DNA from: Dokdonella fugitiva
GTDB lineage: Bacteria; Pseudomonadota; Gammaproteobacteria; Xanthomonadales; Rhodanobacteraceae
Length of the DNA: 64,000 bases
Reading direction: 5' to 3'
Assembly: GCF_014138265.1 (NCBI RefSeq)
Contig: NZ_JACGXL010000004.1
Span: forward strand, 1-64,000
The notes under the pieces are model-generated. The model was not told where the DNA came from and ran no database searches. It was given only the letters and a program-made list of their open reading frames with translations. This document shows positions 9,282 through 19,342 of the stretch, piece after piece. The translations under genes and the position numbers were made by a program. Each line of letters opens with the position of its first letter. Positions within the stretch are counted from its first letter, which is position 1.

Positions 9282-10696
9282 TGAAACCCGCTCTCCAACT
9301 CCGCCTCGGCCAGTCGCTGGCCCTGACGCCACAGCTGCAACAGGCGATCAGGCTGCTGCAGCTGTCGCGCATGGAGCTGGAGCTGGAGCTCAATACCGCG
9401 CTCGAATCGAACCCGCTGCTCGACATGACCGAGGACGGCGGCGAGGGCGAGGACGGCGAAGGGTCCGACGAGCTCGATGCCGTCGACGAGGCGCCGGCGG
9501 AGTCGGCCGACGAAGAGCCGCCGCTCGACATCGACGTCGACCCCGACCCGACCGACTACCGCGGCAGCGGCGCGACCGACGAGGACGGCCTCGAACCGCA
9601 GGACGCCGAGATCGAGGACCTGCGCGACCACCTGCTGTGGCAGCTCAACCTCACGCCGATGTCGCCGCGCGACCGCGCGATCGCGACCGCGATCATCGAG
9701 GCCGTCGACGACGACGGCTACCTCGCCGAAAGCGACGACACGATCCGCGACGCGCTCGCCTCGCTGTACACCGTGACCCCGGAGGAAATCGAGTCGGTGC
9801 GCCATCGCGTGCAGCACTTCGACCCGGTCGGCGTCGCCAGCCGCAACCTGCGCGAATGCCTCGCCGTGCAGCTCGACGCGTTCGACGTGCAGACGCCCGG
9901 GCTGTCGCTCGCCCAGCTGCTCGTCGCCGACCACCTCGAAGCGCTCGCCCGGCAGGACCGCGTGCGCATCTGCCAGCGCCTGCAGACCGACGAGGCGGAG
10001 TTCGAGACCGCGCTCGCGCTGATCCGCTCGCTCGTGCCCAAGCCTGGCGGCTCGTTCGCGAGCACGAACGCCGAGTACGTCGCGCCGGACGCCTACGCGC
10101 GCAAGGTCAGCGGCCGCTGGCAGGTCGCGCTCGCGCCCGGTTGCCAGCCGCGGCTGGGCATCAACGAGCACTACGCGAGCCTGATCGCGAAGGCGCGGCG
10201 CGAGGATGCGAGTTACCTCAAGGGCCAGCTGCAGGAAGCACGCTGGCTCATCAAGAGCCTGAAGACGCGCGCCGAGACGATGCTCAAGGTCGCCGGCGCG
10301 ATCGTGCGCGCGCAGGAAGCGTTCCTCGAGTTCGGTGCGGAGGCGATGCGCCCGCTCGTGCTCAAGGACGTCGCCGACGAGATCGGCATGCACGAATCGA
10401 CGATCAGCCGCGTGACCACGCGCAAGTTCCTGCACACGCCGCGCGGCACGTTCGAATTCAAGTACTTCTTCTCCAGTGGCGTCGGCACCGTCGACGGCGG
10501 CGCCGCTTCGGCGACCGCGATCCAGGCGATGATCAAGCGACTCATCGACGAGGAGCACGCGACGCGGCCGATGTCCGACCAGCTGCTCGCGACCGAGCTG
10601 AACCGGCGCGGCATCAACGTCGCGCGGCGCACGGTGGCGAAGTACCGCGAGGCGATGAACATACCCTCATCGAACGATCGCAGCCGGCTTGGATGA
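9281..10696 (+). CDS. rpoN: RNA polymerase sigma-54 factor
   Basis: RpoN directs core RNA polymerase to -24/-12 promoters that need AAA+ activators. The 471-residue protein has all family regions. Region I is Gln/Leu-rich (1-47, LTPQLQQAIRLLQLSRMELE). Region II is acidic and runs to about 120. The core-binding domain follows, then the helix-turn-helix (AMRPLVLKDVADEIGMHEST) and the RpoN box ARRTVAKYRE (448-457). It sits between lptB and hpf, the order conserved across proteobacteria, upstream of the PTS-Ntr genes. A candidate sigma-54-like sequence overlaps its start codon, which would fit autorepression as reported in Pseudomonas putida and rhizobia. Confidence 0.97.
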   Translation: MKPALQLRLGQSLALTPQLQQAIRLLQLSRMELELELNTALESNPLLDMTEDGGEGEDGEGSDELDAVDEAPAESADEEPPLDIDVDPDPTDYRGSGATDEDGLEPQDAEIEDLRDHLLWQLNLTPMSPRDRAIATAIIEAVDDDGYLAESDDTIRDALASLYTVTPEEIESVRHRVQHFDPVGVASRNLRECLAVQLDAFDVQTPGLSLAQLLVADHLEALARQDRVRICQRLQTDEAEFETALALIRSLVPKPGGSFASTNAEYVAPDAYARKVSGRWQVALAPGCQPRLGINEHYASLIAKARREDASYLKGQLQEARWLIKSLKTRAETMLKVAGAIVRAQEAFLEFGAEAMRPLVLKDVADEIGMHESTISRVTTRKFLHTPRGTFEFKYFFSSGVGTVDGGAASATAIQAMIKRLIDEEHATRPMSDQLLATELNRRGINVARRTVAKYREAMNIPSSNDRSRLG

Positions 10697-10862
10697 GCGC
10701 GCGGCGCCACCACGTACGGAATTGACCACCACGCGAATACGGAGGGAACGAAGGCATCGATCGAAGTGTCGGAATGTTGGAGCCGCCGCCCGCCGACGAT
10801 CTGCGTGCGGTGTTCGAACCAGGGCCGCGGCGTCGCCGCGCCCGTCCAGCGAGGAGTCAGTC

Positions 10863-11183
10863 ATGCAGATCAACGTCAAGGGTCACCAGGTCGAAGTCAC
10901 CGCCGCGTTGCGCGATTACGCCGCCGGCAAGTTCGAGCGCGTCACGCGCGTCTTCGACCACCTGCATGACGTCACGGTCGTGCTCGGCATCGAGAAGCTG
11001 CTGCACAAGGCCGAGGTCACGCTGCAGCTCTCCGGCAAGACCCTGCATGCGGACGCGACTGCACCCGACATGTACGCGGCGATCGACGCGCTCGTCGACA
11101 AGGTCGACACGCAGTTGCGCAAGCACAAGGAAAAGCTGACCGACCACCACGCGGAATCGGTACGCTCGACGCGGTACAGTTGA
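10863..11183 (+). CDS. hpf: Ribosome hibernation promoting factor (short form)
   Basis: This 106-residue protein is a short HPF/RaiA-type factor that binds the 30S decoding channel and helps form inactive ribosome dimers in stationary phase. It shows the family beta-alpha-beta-beta-beta-alpha order: QINVKGHQVEVTAALRDYAA, HKAEVTLQLSGKTLHADA and the Asp-Met-Tyr-Ala-Ala-Ile helix DMYAAIDALVDKVDTQLRKH. It lacks the C-terminal dimerisation domain of long HPF. AGGAG about nine bases upstream sets ATG 10863. It lies between rpoN and ptsN, as in most gammaproteobacteria. Confidence 0.94.
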   Translation: MQINVKGHQVEVTAALRDYAAGKFERVTRVFDHLHDVTVVLGIEKLLHKAEVTLQLSGKTLHADATAPDMYAAIDALVDKVDTQLRKHKEKLTDHHAESVRSTRYS

Positions 11184-11213
11184 GGTTCGTCCGCCCGGAT
11201 CCCGCGCCCGCCC

Positions 11214-11669
11214 ATGCCTTTCCTCGACTTGCTGCCCGCCGAGCGGGTGCGGACCGACCTTGCCGCCGCCGACAAGGGCGGGCTGATCGAGCAGCTCGCG
11301 CGACTGCTCGCCGGTGACGGTGACCCGGCGATCGCGCGCGACGCACTCGCCGCGCGCGAACGCCTCGGCAGCACCGGCCTGGGCCACGGTGTCGCGATCC
11401 CGCACGGGCGCAGCGCGAAGATCGACGAGGCGTGCGCAGCGTTCGTGCGACTGGCCGCGCCGGTCGACTTCGGCGCCGACGACGGCCGACCGGTCGATCT
11501 GGTCGCCGCCCTGCTCGTGCCCGCGCATTTCACCGACCAGCACCTCAAGCTGCTGGCCGAGCTGGCGGAATTGTTCTCCGACGTCGAAGTGACTCGGGCG
11601 CTGCGTTCGGCGCCGGATGCGACCGCCTTGCGCGCGGTGCTCGAACGAGGCCTCAGGGCCGACGGCTGA
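11214..11669 (+). CDS. ptsN: PTS nitrogen-regulatory EIIA component
   Basis: EIIA-Ntr is a regulatory phospho-acceptor that modulates potassium transport and other targets according to its phosphorylation state. The 151-residue protein has the PTS EIIA type-2 fold. The phosphorylation motif is [12 protein letters not shown], with His64 as the expected phospho-site, corresponding to His73 in E. coli. It follows hpf by 30 bases and precedes hprK. No EIINtr (ptsP) or NPr gene is present here; the only visible phosphate chain is EI/HPr encoded downstream, so those proteins probably feed it. Confidence 0.94.
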   Translation: MPFLDLLPAERVRTDLAAADKGGLIEQLARLLAGDGDPAIARDALAARERLGSTGLGHGVAIPHGRSAKIDEACAAFVRLAAPVDFGADDGRPVDLVAALLVPAHFTDQHLKLLAELAELFSDVEVTRALRSAPDATALRAVLERGLRADG

Positions 11670-11797
11670 GGGCCGGATCGCCCGGATCGGCCGGACGGAC
11701 AGCGGCGGGCACTGGGCATGCCTTACACTTCGTCGTCGCCTCGACACGCCGGTGCCATGGCCGCTTCCCGCCTCCAGTCCCCAGCCCTGCCCGCCGC

Positions 11798-12744
<947 letters not shown>

Positions 12745-12751
<7 letters not shown>

Positions 12752-13653
12752 AGACCGTGACCACGACGGCGCCCGTCGACGGCGCGCACGCGAGCGGCCC
12801 CGACCAGCTCATCGTCGTCAGCGGCATGTCCGGTTCGGGCAAGACGGTGGCGCTGCGCACGCTCGAGGACCTCGGCTACTACTGCGTGGACAACCTGCCC
12901 GCGGCGCTGATGCCCGCGTTCGTGCAGGCGCTGTCGCATTCGACCGTCGGCCACCGCAAGCTCGCGGTCGGCGTCGACGTGCGCAACCGCGCCGAGAACC
13001 TCAACCGCCTGCCGCAGATCCTCGCCGAACTCGCGCGCTCGGACATCGGCTACCGGCTCGTGTTCCTCGACACGCGCGACGACGTGCTGATCAAGCGCTA
13101 TTCGGAGACGCGCCGCCGCCATCCGCTGTCCGGCGAAGGCCTCGGCCTCGCCGAGGCGATCGCCGAAGAGCGTCGCCTGCTCAAGCCGATGCTCGCGCTG
13201 GCCGACCGCGTCGTCGACACCAGCGACCTCAACGTGCACCAGCTGCGCCGCCTCGTCATCACCGAGATGGGGCTGACGCCGGGCGCGATGACCTTGCTGT
13301 TCGAATCGTTCGCCTATCGCCGCGGCGTGCCGACCGACGCCGATTTCGTGTTCGACGCGCGCTGCCTGCCGAACCCGCACTGGGACTCGAAACTGCGCCC
13401 GCTGTCGGGCAAGGACGCGCCCGTGCGCGAATGGCTCGAGGCGAAGCCCGAGGTGAAGCAGTTCGGCGACGACCTGCTCGCGTTCCTTTCCACCTGGCTG
13501 CCGCGCTTCGAGGCGGACGGCCGCAGCTACGTGACGATCTGTCTCGGCTGCACGGGCGGGCGCCACCGCTCGGTGTATCTTGCCGAACGCCTGGCCGAGC
13601 AACTGCGCCCGCGCTACGGCCAGGTCCTGACGTACCACCGGGAGATGGAGTGA
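12745..13653 (+). CDS. rapZ: RNase adapter RapZ
   Basis: RapZ binds RNA and RNase E and senses glucosamine-6-phosphate to control GlmS synthesis, linking PTS-Ntr genes to envelope precursors. The 302 residues show an N-terminal P-loop domain with GMSGSGKT (about 28-35) and the following [13 protein letters not shown]. The C-terminal domain has the conserved [19 protein letters not shown]. The length is slightly above the E. coli 284 because of about 17 extra N-terminal residues. The start overlaps the end of hprK. In E. coli it also sits among ptsN and npr. Confidence 0.95.
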
Positions 13654-13759
13654 TGAAGGCCGAGCATCGGATATCGGGAATCGGGGACCGGGGAAGCGCC
13701 TGCCGCTTCGCCGCTCGCGTTCGAGTCCCCGGCGGCCCTTCGCTCGGGAGGCCATGCCC

Positions 13760-14152
13760 ATGAGCGTCGGCGTATTGCTCATGACCCACGAATCGATGGG
13801 CGCGGCGCTCGTCAACGCCGCGCGCCACGTGCTCGGTCGCTTGCCGCTGCCGGTCGAAGTGCAGGAGGTCGCCGCCAACGCGGATCCCGACCAGATGCTG
13901 CGCGCGGCGGCCGCGAATGCGCGCGGCCTCGACCACGGCGACGGCGTGCTCGTGCTGTCGGACCTGTACGGCGCCACGCCGTGCAACATCGCGCAGCGCC
14001 TGCCCGACCTCGGCGTGCGCATGCATTGCGTGTCGGGATTGAACCTGCCGATGTTGCTGCGTGTCCTCAACTACCCGGAACAATCGCTCGACGAGCTCGC
14101 GCAGACCGCCGCCAGCGGCGGCCGCGGCGGCATCGTCGTCGACACCCCCTGA
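13760..14152 (+). CDS. PTS EIIA component, mannose/fructose (Man) type
   Basis: The 130-residue protein is a stand-alone EIIA of the mannose family. The phospho-accepting His10 is in VGVLLMTHESMG, the same position as in E. coli ManX, and the fold continues with VLVLSDLYGATPCNIA. No EIIB, EIIC or EIID gene is present, so it is likely a regulatory phosphate acceptor rather than a sugar transporter part. Two ATGs compete: 13754 lies only two bases from the GGAGG at 13747-13751, while 13760 has an eight-base spacing, so 13760 is chosen. The order EIIA-Man, HPr, EI is typical of Xanthomonadales and betaproteobacteria. Confidence 0.9.
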   Translation: MSVGVLLMTHESMGAALVNAARHVLGRLPLPVEVQEVAANADPDQMLRAAAANARGLDHGDGVLVLSDLYGATPCNIAQRLPDLGVRMHCVSGLNLPMLLRVLNYPEQSLDELAQTAASGGRGGIVVDTP

Positions 14153-14204
14153 AACGCCGCGCACGGACGACGCGCGGCCGCCGCCACCGAACGACGGATA
14201 CACC

Positions 14205-14474
14205 ATGCTCGAGAAGGACATCACGATCAGCAACAAGTTGGGGCTGCACGCGCGCGCATCGGCGAAGCTCGTGCAGGCGCTGCACGAGTTTCAGTCGAGC
14301 GTGTTCATCGCCTGCCGCGGCAAGGAAGTCAACGCGAAGAGCATCATGGGCGTGATGATGCTCGCCGCCGGCCTCGGCACGCCGATCCGCCTGCGCGCCG
14401 ACGGCGTCGACGAGGAAGCGGCGATGAACGCGATGGTCGACCTGTTCGAGCGCAAGTTCGACGAAGGCCAGTAG
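14205..14474 (+). CDS. ptsH: Phosphocarrier protein HPr
   Basis: HPr carries phosphate from EI (on His15) to the EIIA proteins. The 89-residue sequence has His15 in KLGLHARASAKL and the regulatory Ser46 in KEVNAKSIMGVMML. Both are at canonical positions, so it can be a substrate of EI and of HprK. The C-terminal acidic helix AMVDLFERKFDEG is normal. It lies between the EIIA-Man and ptsI genes and is followed by a strong intercistronic hairpin that may set the HPr:EI ratio. Confidence 0.96.
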   Translation: MLEKDITISNKLGLHARASAKLVQALHEFQSSVFIACRGKEVNAKSIMGVMMLAAGLGTPIRLRADGVDEEAAMNAMVDLFERKFDEGQ

Positions 14475-14492
14475 CCATCGACGGCGCGGCGA

Positions 14493-14514
14493 CGGCACCG
14501 CCGCGGCGGTGCCG
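14493..14514. other. Intercistronic hairpin between ptsH and ptsI
   Basis: CGGCACCGCC at 14493-14502 pairs with GGCGGTGCCG at 14505-14514, a perfect ten-base stem. No T-run follows, so it is unlikely to be a full terminator. It may stabilise the ptsH 3' end or cause partial termination. Confidence 0.5.
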
Positions 14515-14577
14515 CGATGCGGGTGCGGATGACGGGAAGCCGGTCCGCGGATTTTCGACACGGAGGATGGAAAGCGC

Positions 14578-16311
14578 GTGCGACTCGTACTGACCGGCCT
14601 CGGCGCATCGCGCGGAATGGCGCTCGGTCGCGCACGCCTCGAACAACCGAGCCGCTACCTCGTCGACGACCGGCCCCTCGCGGAAATCGAGGTCGAGGCC
14701 GAAGTCGAGCGGCTCAAGCACGCGATCGCCGCGGCGCGCGACGAACTCGCGCTGCTGCGCGACAAGGTGCACGGCGCGATGGCGCGCGAAGTCGCCGAGT
14801 TCATCGACGCGCACAGCCTCATGCTCGCCGACCGCGAGCTCACCAGCGGCCTGTTCGACCTCATCCGCGTCGGCCGCTATCGCGCCAGCGCCGCGCTCAA
14901 GATGCAGAAGGATCGCCTCGTAGCCGTGTTCGAGGCGATGGACGATCCGTACCTGCGCAGCCGCAAGGAGGACGTCGAACACGTCATCGCGCGCGTGCAG
15001 GCCGGCCTGTCGCGCGAGTCGAGCCGCGCCGAGCGCCAGCTCGCCTCGCGCGTCGGCGAGATCCTGATCAGCGACTCGGTCGCGCCGTCCGAGCTCGTGC
15101 CGCTCGCCGAGCACGGCGTGCTCGGCGTCGTGCTCACCTCCGGCAGCCAGGTCTCGCACAGCGCGATCCTGTCCCGTTCGCTGCGCCTGCCGATGATCGT
15201 CGCCGCGCACGATGCGCTCGCGCGCATCCAGGACGACGACCTCATCCTCGTCGACGGCGAGCGCGGCGAGGCGATCGTGCACCCGGCCGCGCCCGACCTC
15301 GCGCGCTACCGCACCTGGCAGCGCGACATGGCGCACAAGGGCAAGCGGCTCGCGCTGCTGCGCGACGTCGACACGCGCACGCGCGACGGCGTGCCGATCG
15401 CGCTGTACGCGAACGCGGAGTCGGCCGCGGACGTCGCGCAGGCGCGCGCCTGCGGCGCCGCGGGCATCGGCCTGTACCGCACCGAATTCCTGTTCCTGCA
15501 GCGGCGCGAATTGCCCGACGAGGACGAGCAGTTCCTCTGCTACCGCGACCTCGTGCTCGGCATGGGTGGCCTGCCGGTGACGATCCGCACGCTCGACCTC
15601 GGCGCCGACAAGGCCGACTCGAGCGGCCTCGCGCTCGACGACGAGGAGAACCCCGCGCTCGGCGTGCGCGGCGTGCGCCTGTCGCTGCGCCACCCGCAAC
15701 TCATGCGCACGCAGCTGCGCGCGATCCTGCGCGCGTCCGCCTACGGCCCGGTGCGCGTGCTGGTGCCGATGGTGTCCGCGGCGGAGGAGATGGCGAGCGT
15801 GCGCCACCTGCTGCGCGACTGCGCGCGCGACCTGCGCTCGGCCGGCCACGAGATCGCCGAGAACGTCGAACTCGGCGCGATGATCGAGGTGCCGGCCGCG
15901 GCGATCGCGCTGCAAGGCATGATCCGCGACCTCGATTTCGTCGCGATCGGCACCAACGACCTCATCCAGTACACGCTCGCGGTCGACCGCAACAACGACC
16001 AACTCGCCAATCTCTACGATCCGCTGCACCCGGCCGTGCTCAAGCTGCTCGCGCAGACGATCGCGGTCGCCCAGCGCGCCGGCAAGCGCGTCAAGCTGTG
16101 CGGCGAAATGGCCGGCGACCGCCGCTACACCGCCTTGCTGCTCGCCCTCGGCCTGACCGACTTCAGCATGCACCCGGCCGTGCTGCTGGAGATCCGCGAG
16201 GCGATCATCGGCCTCGACCGCGCCGCGCTGCGCGCGCACGCCAACGCGCTGCTGCGCGCGCCGACGCGCGAGCGCATCGGGCGCGTGCTCGCGCGGATGG
16301 GCACGCCGTAG
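14578..16311 (+). CDS. ptsI: PTS enzyme I (phosphoenolpyruvate-protein phosphotransferase)
   Basis: Enzyme I takes phosphate from PEP and passes it to HPr. The 577-residue protein starts with GTG 14578, preceded by a GGAGG. It has the N-terminal HPr-binding domain, the swivelling phosphohistidine domain with His194 in SGSQVSHSAILSRSLRLP, and the C-terminal PEP-binding barrel. The barrel shows GIGLYRTEFLF, TIRTLDLGADK, ENPALGVRGVRLSL, FVAIGTNDLIQY and the catalytic cysteine in LCGEMAGD. The length matches E. coli (575). No sugar-specific EIIB/C gene is nearby, so it feeds a regulatory relay to EIIA-Man and perhaps EIIA-Ntr. Confidence 0.96.
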   Translation: MRLVLTGLGASRGMALGRARLEQPSRYLVDDRPLAEIEVEAEVERLKHAIAAARDELALLRDKVHGAMAREVAEFIDAHSLMLADRELTSGLFDLIRVGRYRASAALKMQKDRLVAVFEAMDDPYLRSRKEDVEHVIARVQAGLSRESSRAERQLASRVGEILISDSVAPSELVPLAEHGVLGVVLTSGSQVSHSAILSRSLRLPMIVAAHDALARIQDDDLILVDGERGEAIVHPAAPDLARYRTWQRDMAHKGKRLALLRDVDTRTRDGVPIALYANAESAADVAQARACGAAGIGLYRTEFLFLQRRELPDEDEQFLCYRDLVLGMGGLPVTIRTLDLGADKADSSGLALDDEENPALGVRGVRLSLRHPQLMRTQLRAILRASAYGPVRVLVPMVSAAEEMASVRHLLRDCARDLRSAGHEIAENVELGAMIEVPAAAIALQGMIRDLDFVAIGTNDLIQYTLAVDRNNDQLANLYDPLHPAVLKLLAQTIAVAQRAGKRVKLCGEMAGDRRYTALLLALGLTDFSMHPAVLLEIREAIIGLDRAALRAHANALLRAPTRERIGRVLARMGTP

Positions 16312-16318
16312 CACGGTC

Positions 16319-16348
16319 GACCGCGCGGTAGCCGACCGTCGCGCGGTC
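16319..16348 (+). terminator. Hairpin after ptsI
   Basis: GACCGCGCG at 16319-16327 pairs exactly with CGCGCGGTC at 16340-16348, starting eight bases after the ptsI stop. There is no U-tract. It is a plausible end point for the PTS operon before the accessory genes. Confidence 0.4.
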
Positions 16349-16414
16349 GCACGCGGGTTCCCGCCGGCCTTCCGGGCATGAAGCGCGGGCCGACGCATGG
16401 CATCATGCGCGCTT

Positions 16415-17359
16415 ATGCCCGCCCCCGCCCTCCTCCATCGCATCGCCGCGCGCGTCGTCGCCGACGCCGAACGCCACGCGGCCGCGTTCGCGCGGCGCGA
16501 TCCGTTCCGCCATGTCGTCATCGACGACTTCCTCGACGCCGACTACGCCGCGGCATTGCTCGCGCGATTCCCGCCGTTCGAGCGCGGCAACGCGCGCAAC
16601 GAGGCGGGCGAACTCGGCGGCAAGTCGACGGTGGAGCGCATCCGCGGCCTCGGCGAATCGTACGCGCAGCTCGACGACCTGGTTCAGTCGGCGGAATTCC
16701 TCGACCTCGTCGGCCGCATCACCGGCATCCCCGACCTGCTCTACGATCCGGACTACTTCGGTGGCGGCACGCACGAGAATCGCGAAGGCCAGGACCTCGA
16801 TCCGCACGTCGACTTCAACCGCCACCCGCGCGAACCATGGCACCGCCGCCTCAACCTCATCGTCTACCTCAACCGGGAATGGGAAGACGACTGGGGCGGC
16901 TCGCTCGAACTGCATTCGGATCCGCGCTCGCCGGACGATCGCGTCACGCTGGTCACGCCGCTGTTCAACCGCTGCGTGATCTTCGAGACCACCGAATGGA
17001 GCTGGCACGGCTTCGGACGCATCACGCTGCCGCCCGAACGGCGCGCGCTGTCGCGCAAGTCGATCGCGCTGTACTTCTACACGCGCGACCGCCCCGCCGA
17101 GGAACTCGCCGACGCGCACTCGACGATCTACGTCGACCGGCCGCTGCCGGATCGTTTCCGTGCCGGCTTCACGCTGGACGAACGCGACGTCGAGGAACTG
17201 CGCGTGCTGATCGCGCGCCGCGACCAGCACAACCAGCGCCTGTATCGCGACATCACGCGCCTGACGGCCGACCTCGAACGCTCGCAGGCGGCGCTGTACG
17301 GCGGACGCCTCGGTCGCCTGCGCTATCTCGCGCGCCGCCTGATGCGCCCGCGCGGATGA
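16415..17359 (+). CDS. 2-oxoglutarate/Fe(II)-dependent oxygenase
   Basis: The 314-residue protein carries a prolyl-4-hydroxylase-like 2OG-Fe(II) domain. The iron triad is visible as HVDFNRHP (His and Asp, about residue 136) and the distal His in WSWHGFG. The 2OG-binding basic residue is probably the Arg or Lys in LSRKSIALYFY. Related enzymes hydroxylate proteins or sugar and lipid substrates in surface polysaccharide clusters, which fits the methyltransferase and acyltransferases downstream. The C-terminal part (about 250-314) is helical and arginine-rich. ATG 16397 is an alternative start; no Shine-Dalgarno separates the two. The substrate is unknown. Confidence 0.8.
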   Translation: MPAPALLHRIAARVVADAERHAAAFARRDPFRHVVIDDFLDADYAAALLARFPPFERGNARNEAGELGGKSTVERIRGLGESYAQLDDLVQSAEFLDLVGRITGIPDLLYDPDYFGGGTHENREGQDLDPHVDFNRHPREPWHRRLNLIVYLNREWEDDWGGSLELHSDPRSPDDRVTLVTPLFNRCVIFETTEWSWHGFGRITLPPERRALSRKSIALYFYTRDRPAEELADAHSTIYVDRPLPDRFRAGFTLDERDVEELRVLIARRDQHNQRLYRDITRLTADLERSQAALYGGRLGRLRYLARRLMRPRG

Positions 17360-17394
17360 TGCGCGGTGCACTGCGGCATCGGTGACGTCCACCG

Positions 17395-18117
17395 ATGCTG
17401 TTCAATTCGATCCACTTCCTCGTCTTCTTCCTCGTCGTCCTGGCGCTGAACCAGGCGCTGAGCCGCTGGCCGACGGCGCAGAAGCTCATGCTGCTCGGCG
17501 CGAGCTACTACTTCTACGGCCAGTGGGAGTGGCACTACCTGCTGCTGGTGTGGTTCTCGACCCTGGTCGACTACGCGATCGCGCTGCGCCTGCCGAAGAC
17601 GGCGCGGCCACGCCGCCTCGTCGTGCTCAGCGTGATCGTCAACCTCGGCTTCCTAGCCGTGTTCAAGTACGCCAACTGGCTCATCGCGACCTGGAACGGC
17701 GGCGTCGACCTGCTCGCGTCGCCGGCCTGGCACGCCACGCCGATCGACCTGCTGCTGCCTGTCGGCATCTCCTTCTACACGTTCCAGAGCCTGTCCTACA
17801 CGATCGACGTCTACCGCGGCGTGCTGCCGCCGCGTCGCAACCTGCTCGACTACGCGCTCGCCGTCGCGTTCTTCCCGCAGATCGAGGCGGGTCCGATCGT
17901 GCGCGCGCGCGAGTTCCTCGCCGAACTCGACGGCGACCAGCGCATCGGCTTCGGCGACGTCAAGTACGCGCTCGTGCTGATCGCGCTCGGCTACGCGAAG
18001 AAGCTCGTGTTCGCCGACAACCTCGCCCTCGTCGCCGATCCCGTGTTCGATCATCCGGCCGGATTGTCGTTCGCGCAGACCCTGCTCGGCGTATACGCGT
18101 TCGCGTTCCAGATCTAG
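17395..18117 (+). pseudogene. Truncated MBOAT (AlgI-like) O-acyltransferase
   Basis: The frame encodes the N-terminal half of an AlgI/DltB-type membrane O-acyltransferase. It includes FLVFFLVVLALNQALS, the conserved LLPVGISFYTFQSLSYTIDVYRG and FFPQIEAGPIVR. It stops with TAG after GVYAFAFQI, just where intact relatives continue into YxDFSGY. Full members have about 460-500 residues; here there are 240, and the catalytic-histidine segment (WRRWHISLS-type) is missing. The 100 bases after the stop are open in the same frame (RFTRWLLPQLQGLLYQ) but do not look like MBOAT. This suggests an internal deletion joined to the tail of another gene. It is almost certainly inactive. Confidence 0.8.
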
Positions 18118-18218
18118 CGCTTCACCCGCTGGTTGTTGCCGCAGCTGCAGGGATTGCTGTACCAAGACGCTACCGGCACGCGTGCATCGCCTGCCCCGAC
18201 CCTGGATCGGCCGCGACC

Positions 18219-19337
18219 ATGACCGCCATCGACCGCCTCGTCCGCTGGCTCCGCCCCATCGCGCGGCGACTGCCGGAATGGATCAAGCGGCCGCTGCGAG
18301 GCTGGTACTACCGGCGCCCCTCGGCGCTGCGGTTCGGCGACCGGACCTACCGGGCGCGCTTCACCGAGGAAACCGCCACCTTCAGCGAGCAGGCGCAGGT
18401 GCACGACCTGCCCGCGATCTTCCACTACTGGTCGAACAGGCACCTGCGCCCGCAGCTCGAGCGATTCGGCTTCGCCAATCCCGACGAGTTCTTCGCGAAC
18501 TACCTCGCGGCCGCACATGCCGACGCACGCGCGGCGAACCGGCACGCGCGCTTCGCGAGCCTCGGCTGCGGCAATTGCGACACCGAAGTTCGCGTCGCCG
18601 CGATGCTGGTCGCGCGCGGCATGGACGCCTTCACGATCGACTGCGTCGACATCAACGACGCGATGCTCGCGCGCGGACGCGAGCTGGCCGCGGCAGCCGG
18701 CGTGTCGGCGCAGATCGACGCGGTCCGCGGCGATTTCAACGACTGGCGACCCGTCGCGCGCTACGACGCGATCCTCGCCAACCAGAGCCTGCACCACGTC
18801 GTGAACCTCGAAGGCCTGTTCGACGCGATCGACGCGCCGCTGCAACCCGACGGCCGCTTCGTCGCCTCGGACATGATCGGCCGCAACGGCCACATGCGCT
18901 GGCCCGAGGCGCTGGCGATCGTGCACGAGTACTGGCGCGAGTTGCCGCGCGCCTATCGTCGGAACGTGCAGTTGCGCCGCCACGAAGAGCAGTTTGAGAA
19001 CTGGGACTGCTCGATCTCGGGTTTCGAAGGCATCCGCGCACAGGACATCCTGCCGCTGCTGCTCGCCCGTTTCGATTTCGAACTCTTCGTCGGCTACGGC
19101 AACCTCATCGATCCGTTCATCGACCGCAGCTTCGGCCCGCATTTCGATGCGGGTGCGCCTTGGGACCGCGACTTCATCGATCGCGTGCACGCGCGCGACG
19201 AGGCGGACATGCTCGCCGGCCGCATCACGCCGACGCACATGATGGCCGTGATGCGCCATCGCCCGTACGCCGGACCTTACCTTCATCGCGACGGATTGCC
19301 CGCGCACGCCTGCACGCGCCCGTCGGCGGCGACGTAG
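18219..19337 (+). CDS. SAM-dependent class I methyltransferase
   Basis: The 372-residue protein has the Rossmann methyltransferase core. Motif I is ASLGCGNCDTEVRVA (about residue 110), motif II is IDCVDINDAML, and motif IV is YDAILANQSLHHV. A long N-terminal extension (1-100) starts with a basic amphipathic stretch (MTAIDRLVRWLRPIARRLPE) and has no predicted membrane helix. The substrate is unknown. Its place between an MBOAT remnant and an acyltransferase-3 gene points to surface glycan or lipid modification. It starts about 100 bases after the MBOAT stop and ends five bases before the next gene. Confidence 0.8.
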   Translation: MTAIDRLVRWLRPIARRLPEWIKRPLRGWYYRRPSALRFGDRTYRARFTEETATFSEQAQVHDLPAIFHYWSNRHLRPQLERFGFANPDEFFANYLAAAHADARAANRHARFASLGCGNCDTEVRVAAMLVARGMDAFTIDCVDINDAMLARGRELAAAAGVSAQIDAVRGDFNDWRPVARYDAILANQSLHHVVNLEGLFDAIDAPLQPDGRFVASDMIGRNGHMRWPEALAIVHEYWRELPRAYRRNVQLRRHEEQFENWDCSISGFEGIRAQDILPLLLARFDFELFVGYGNLIDPFIDRSFGPHFDAGAPWDRDFIDRVHARDEADMLAGRITPTHMMAVMRHRPYAGPYLHRDGLPAHACTRPSAAT

Positions 19338-19342
19338 CCGCG

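Noticed and set aside
13654-13750. Small gene between rapZ and the EIIA-Man gene
   Set aside because: The stretch with GGATATCGGGAATCGGGGA is GC-skewed repeat-like filler; no start with a ribosome binding site and no coding pattern.
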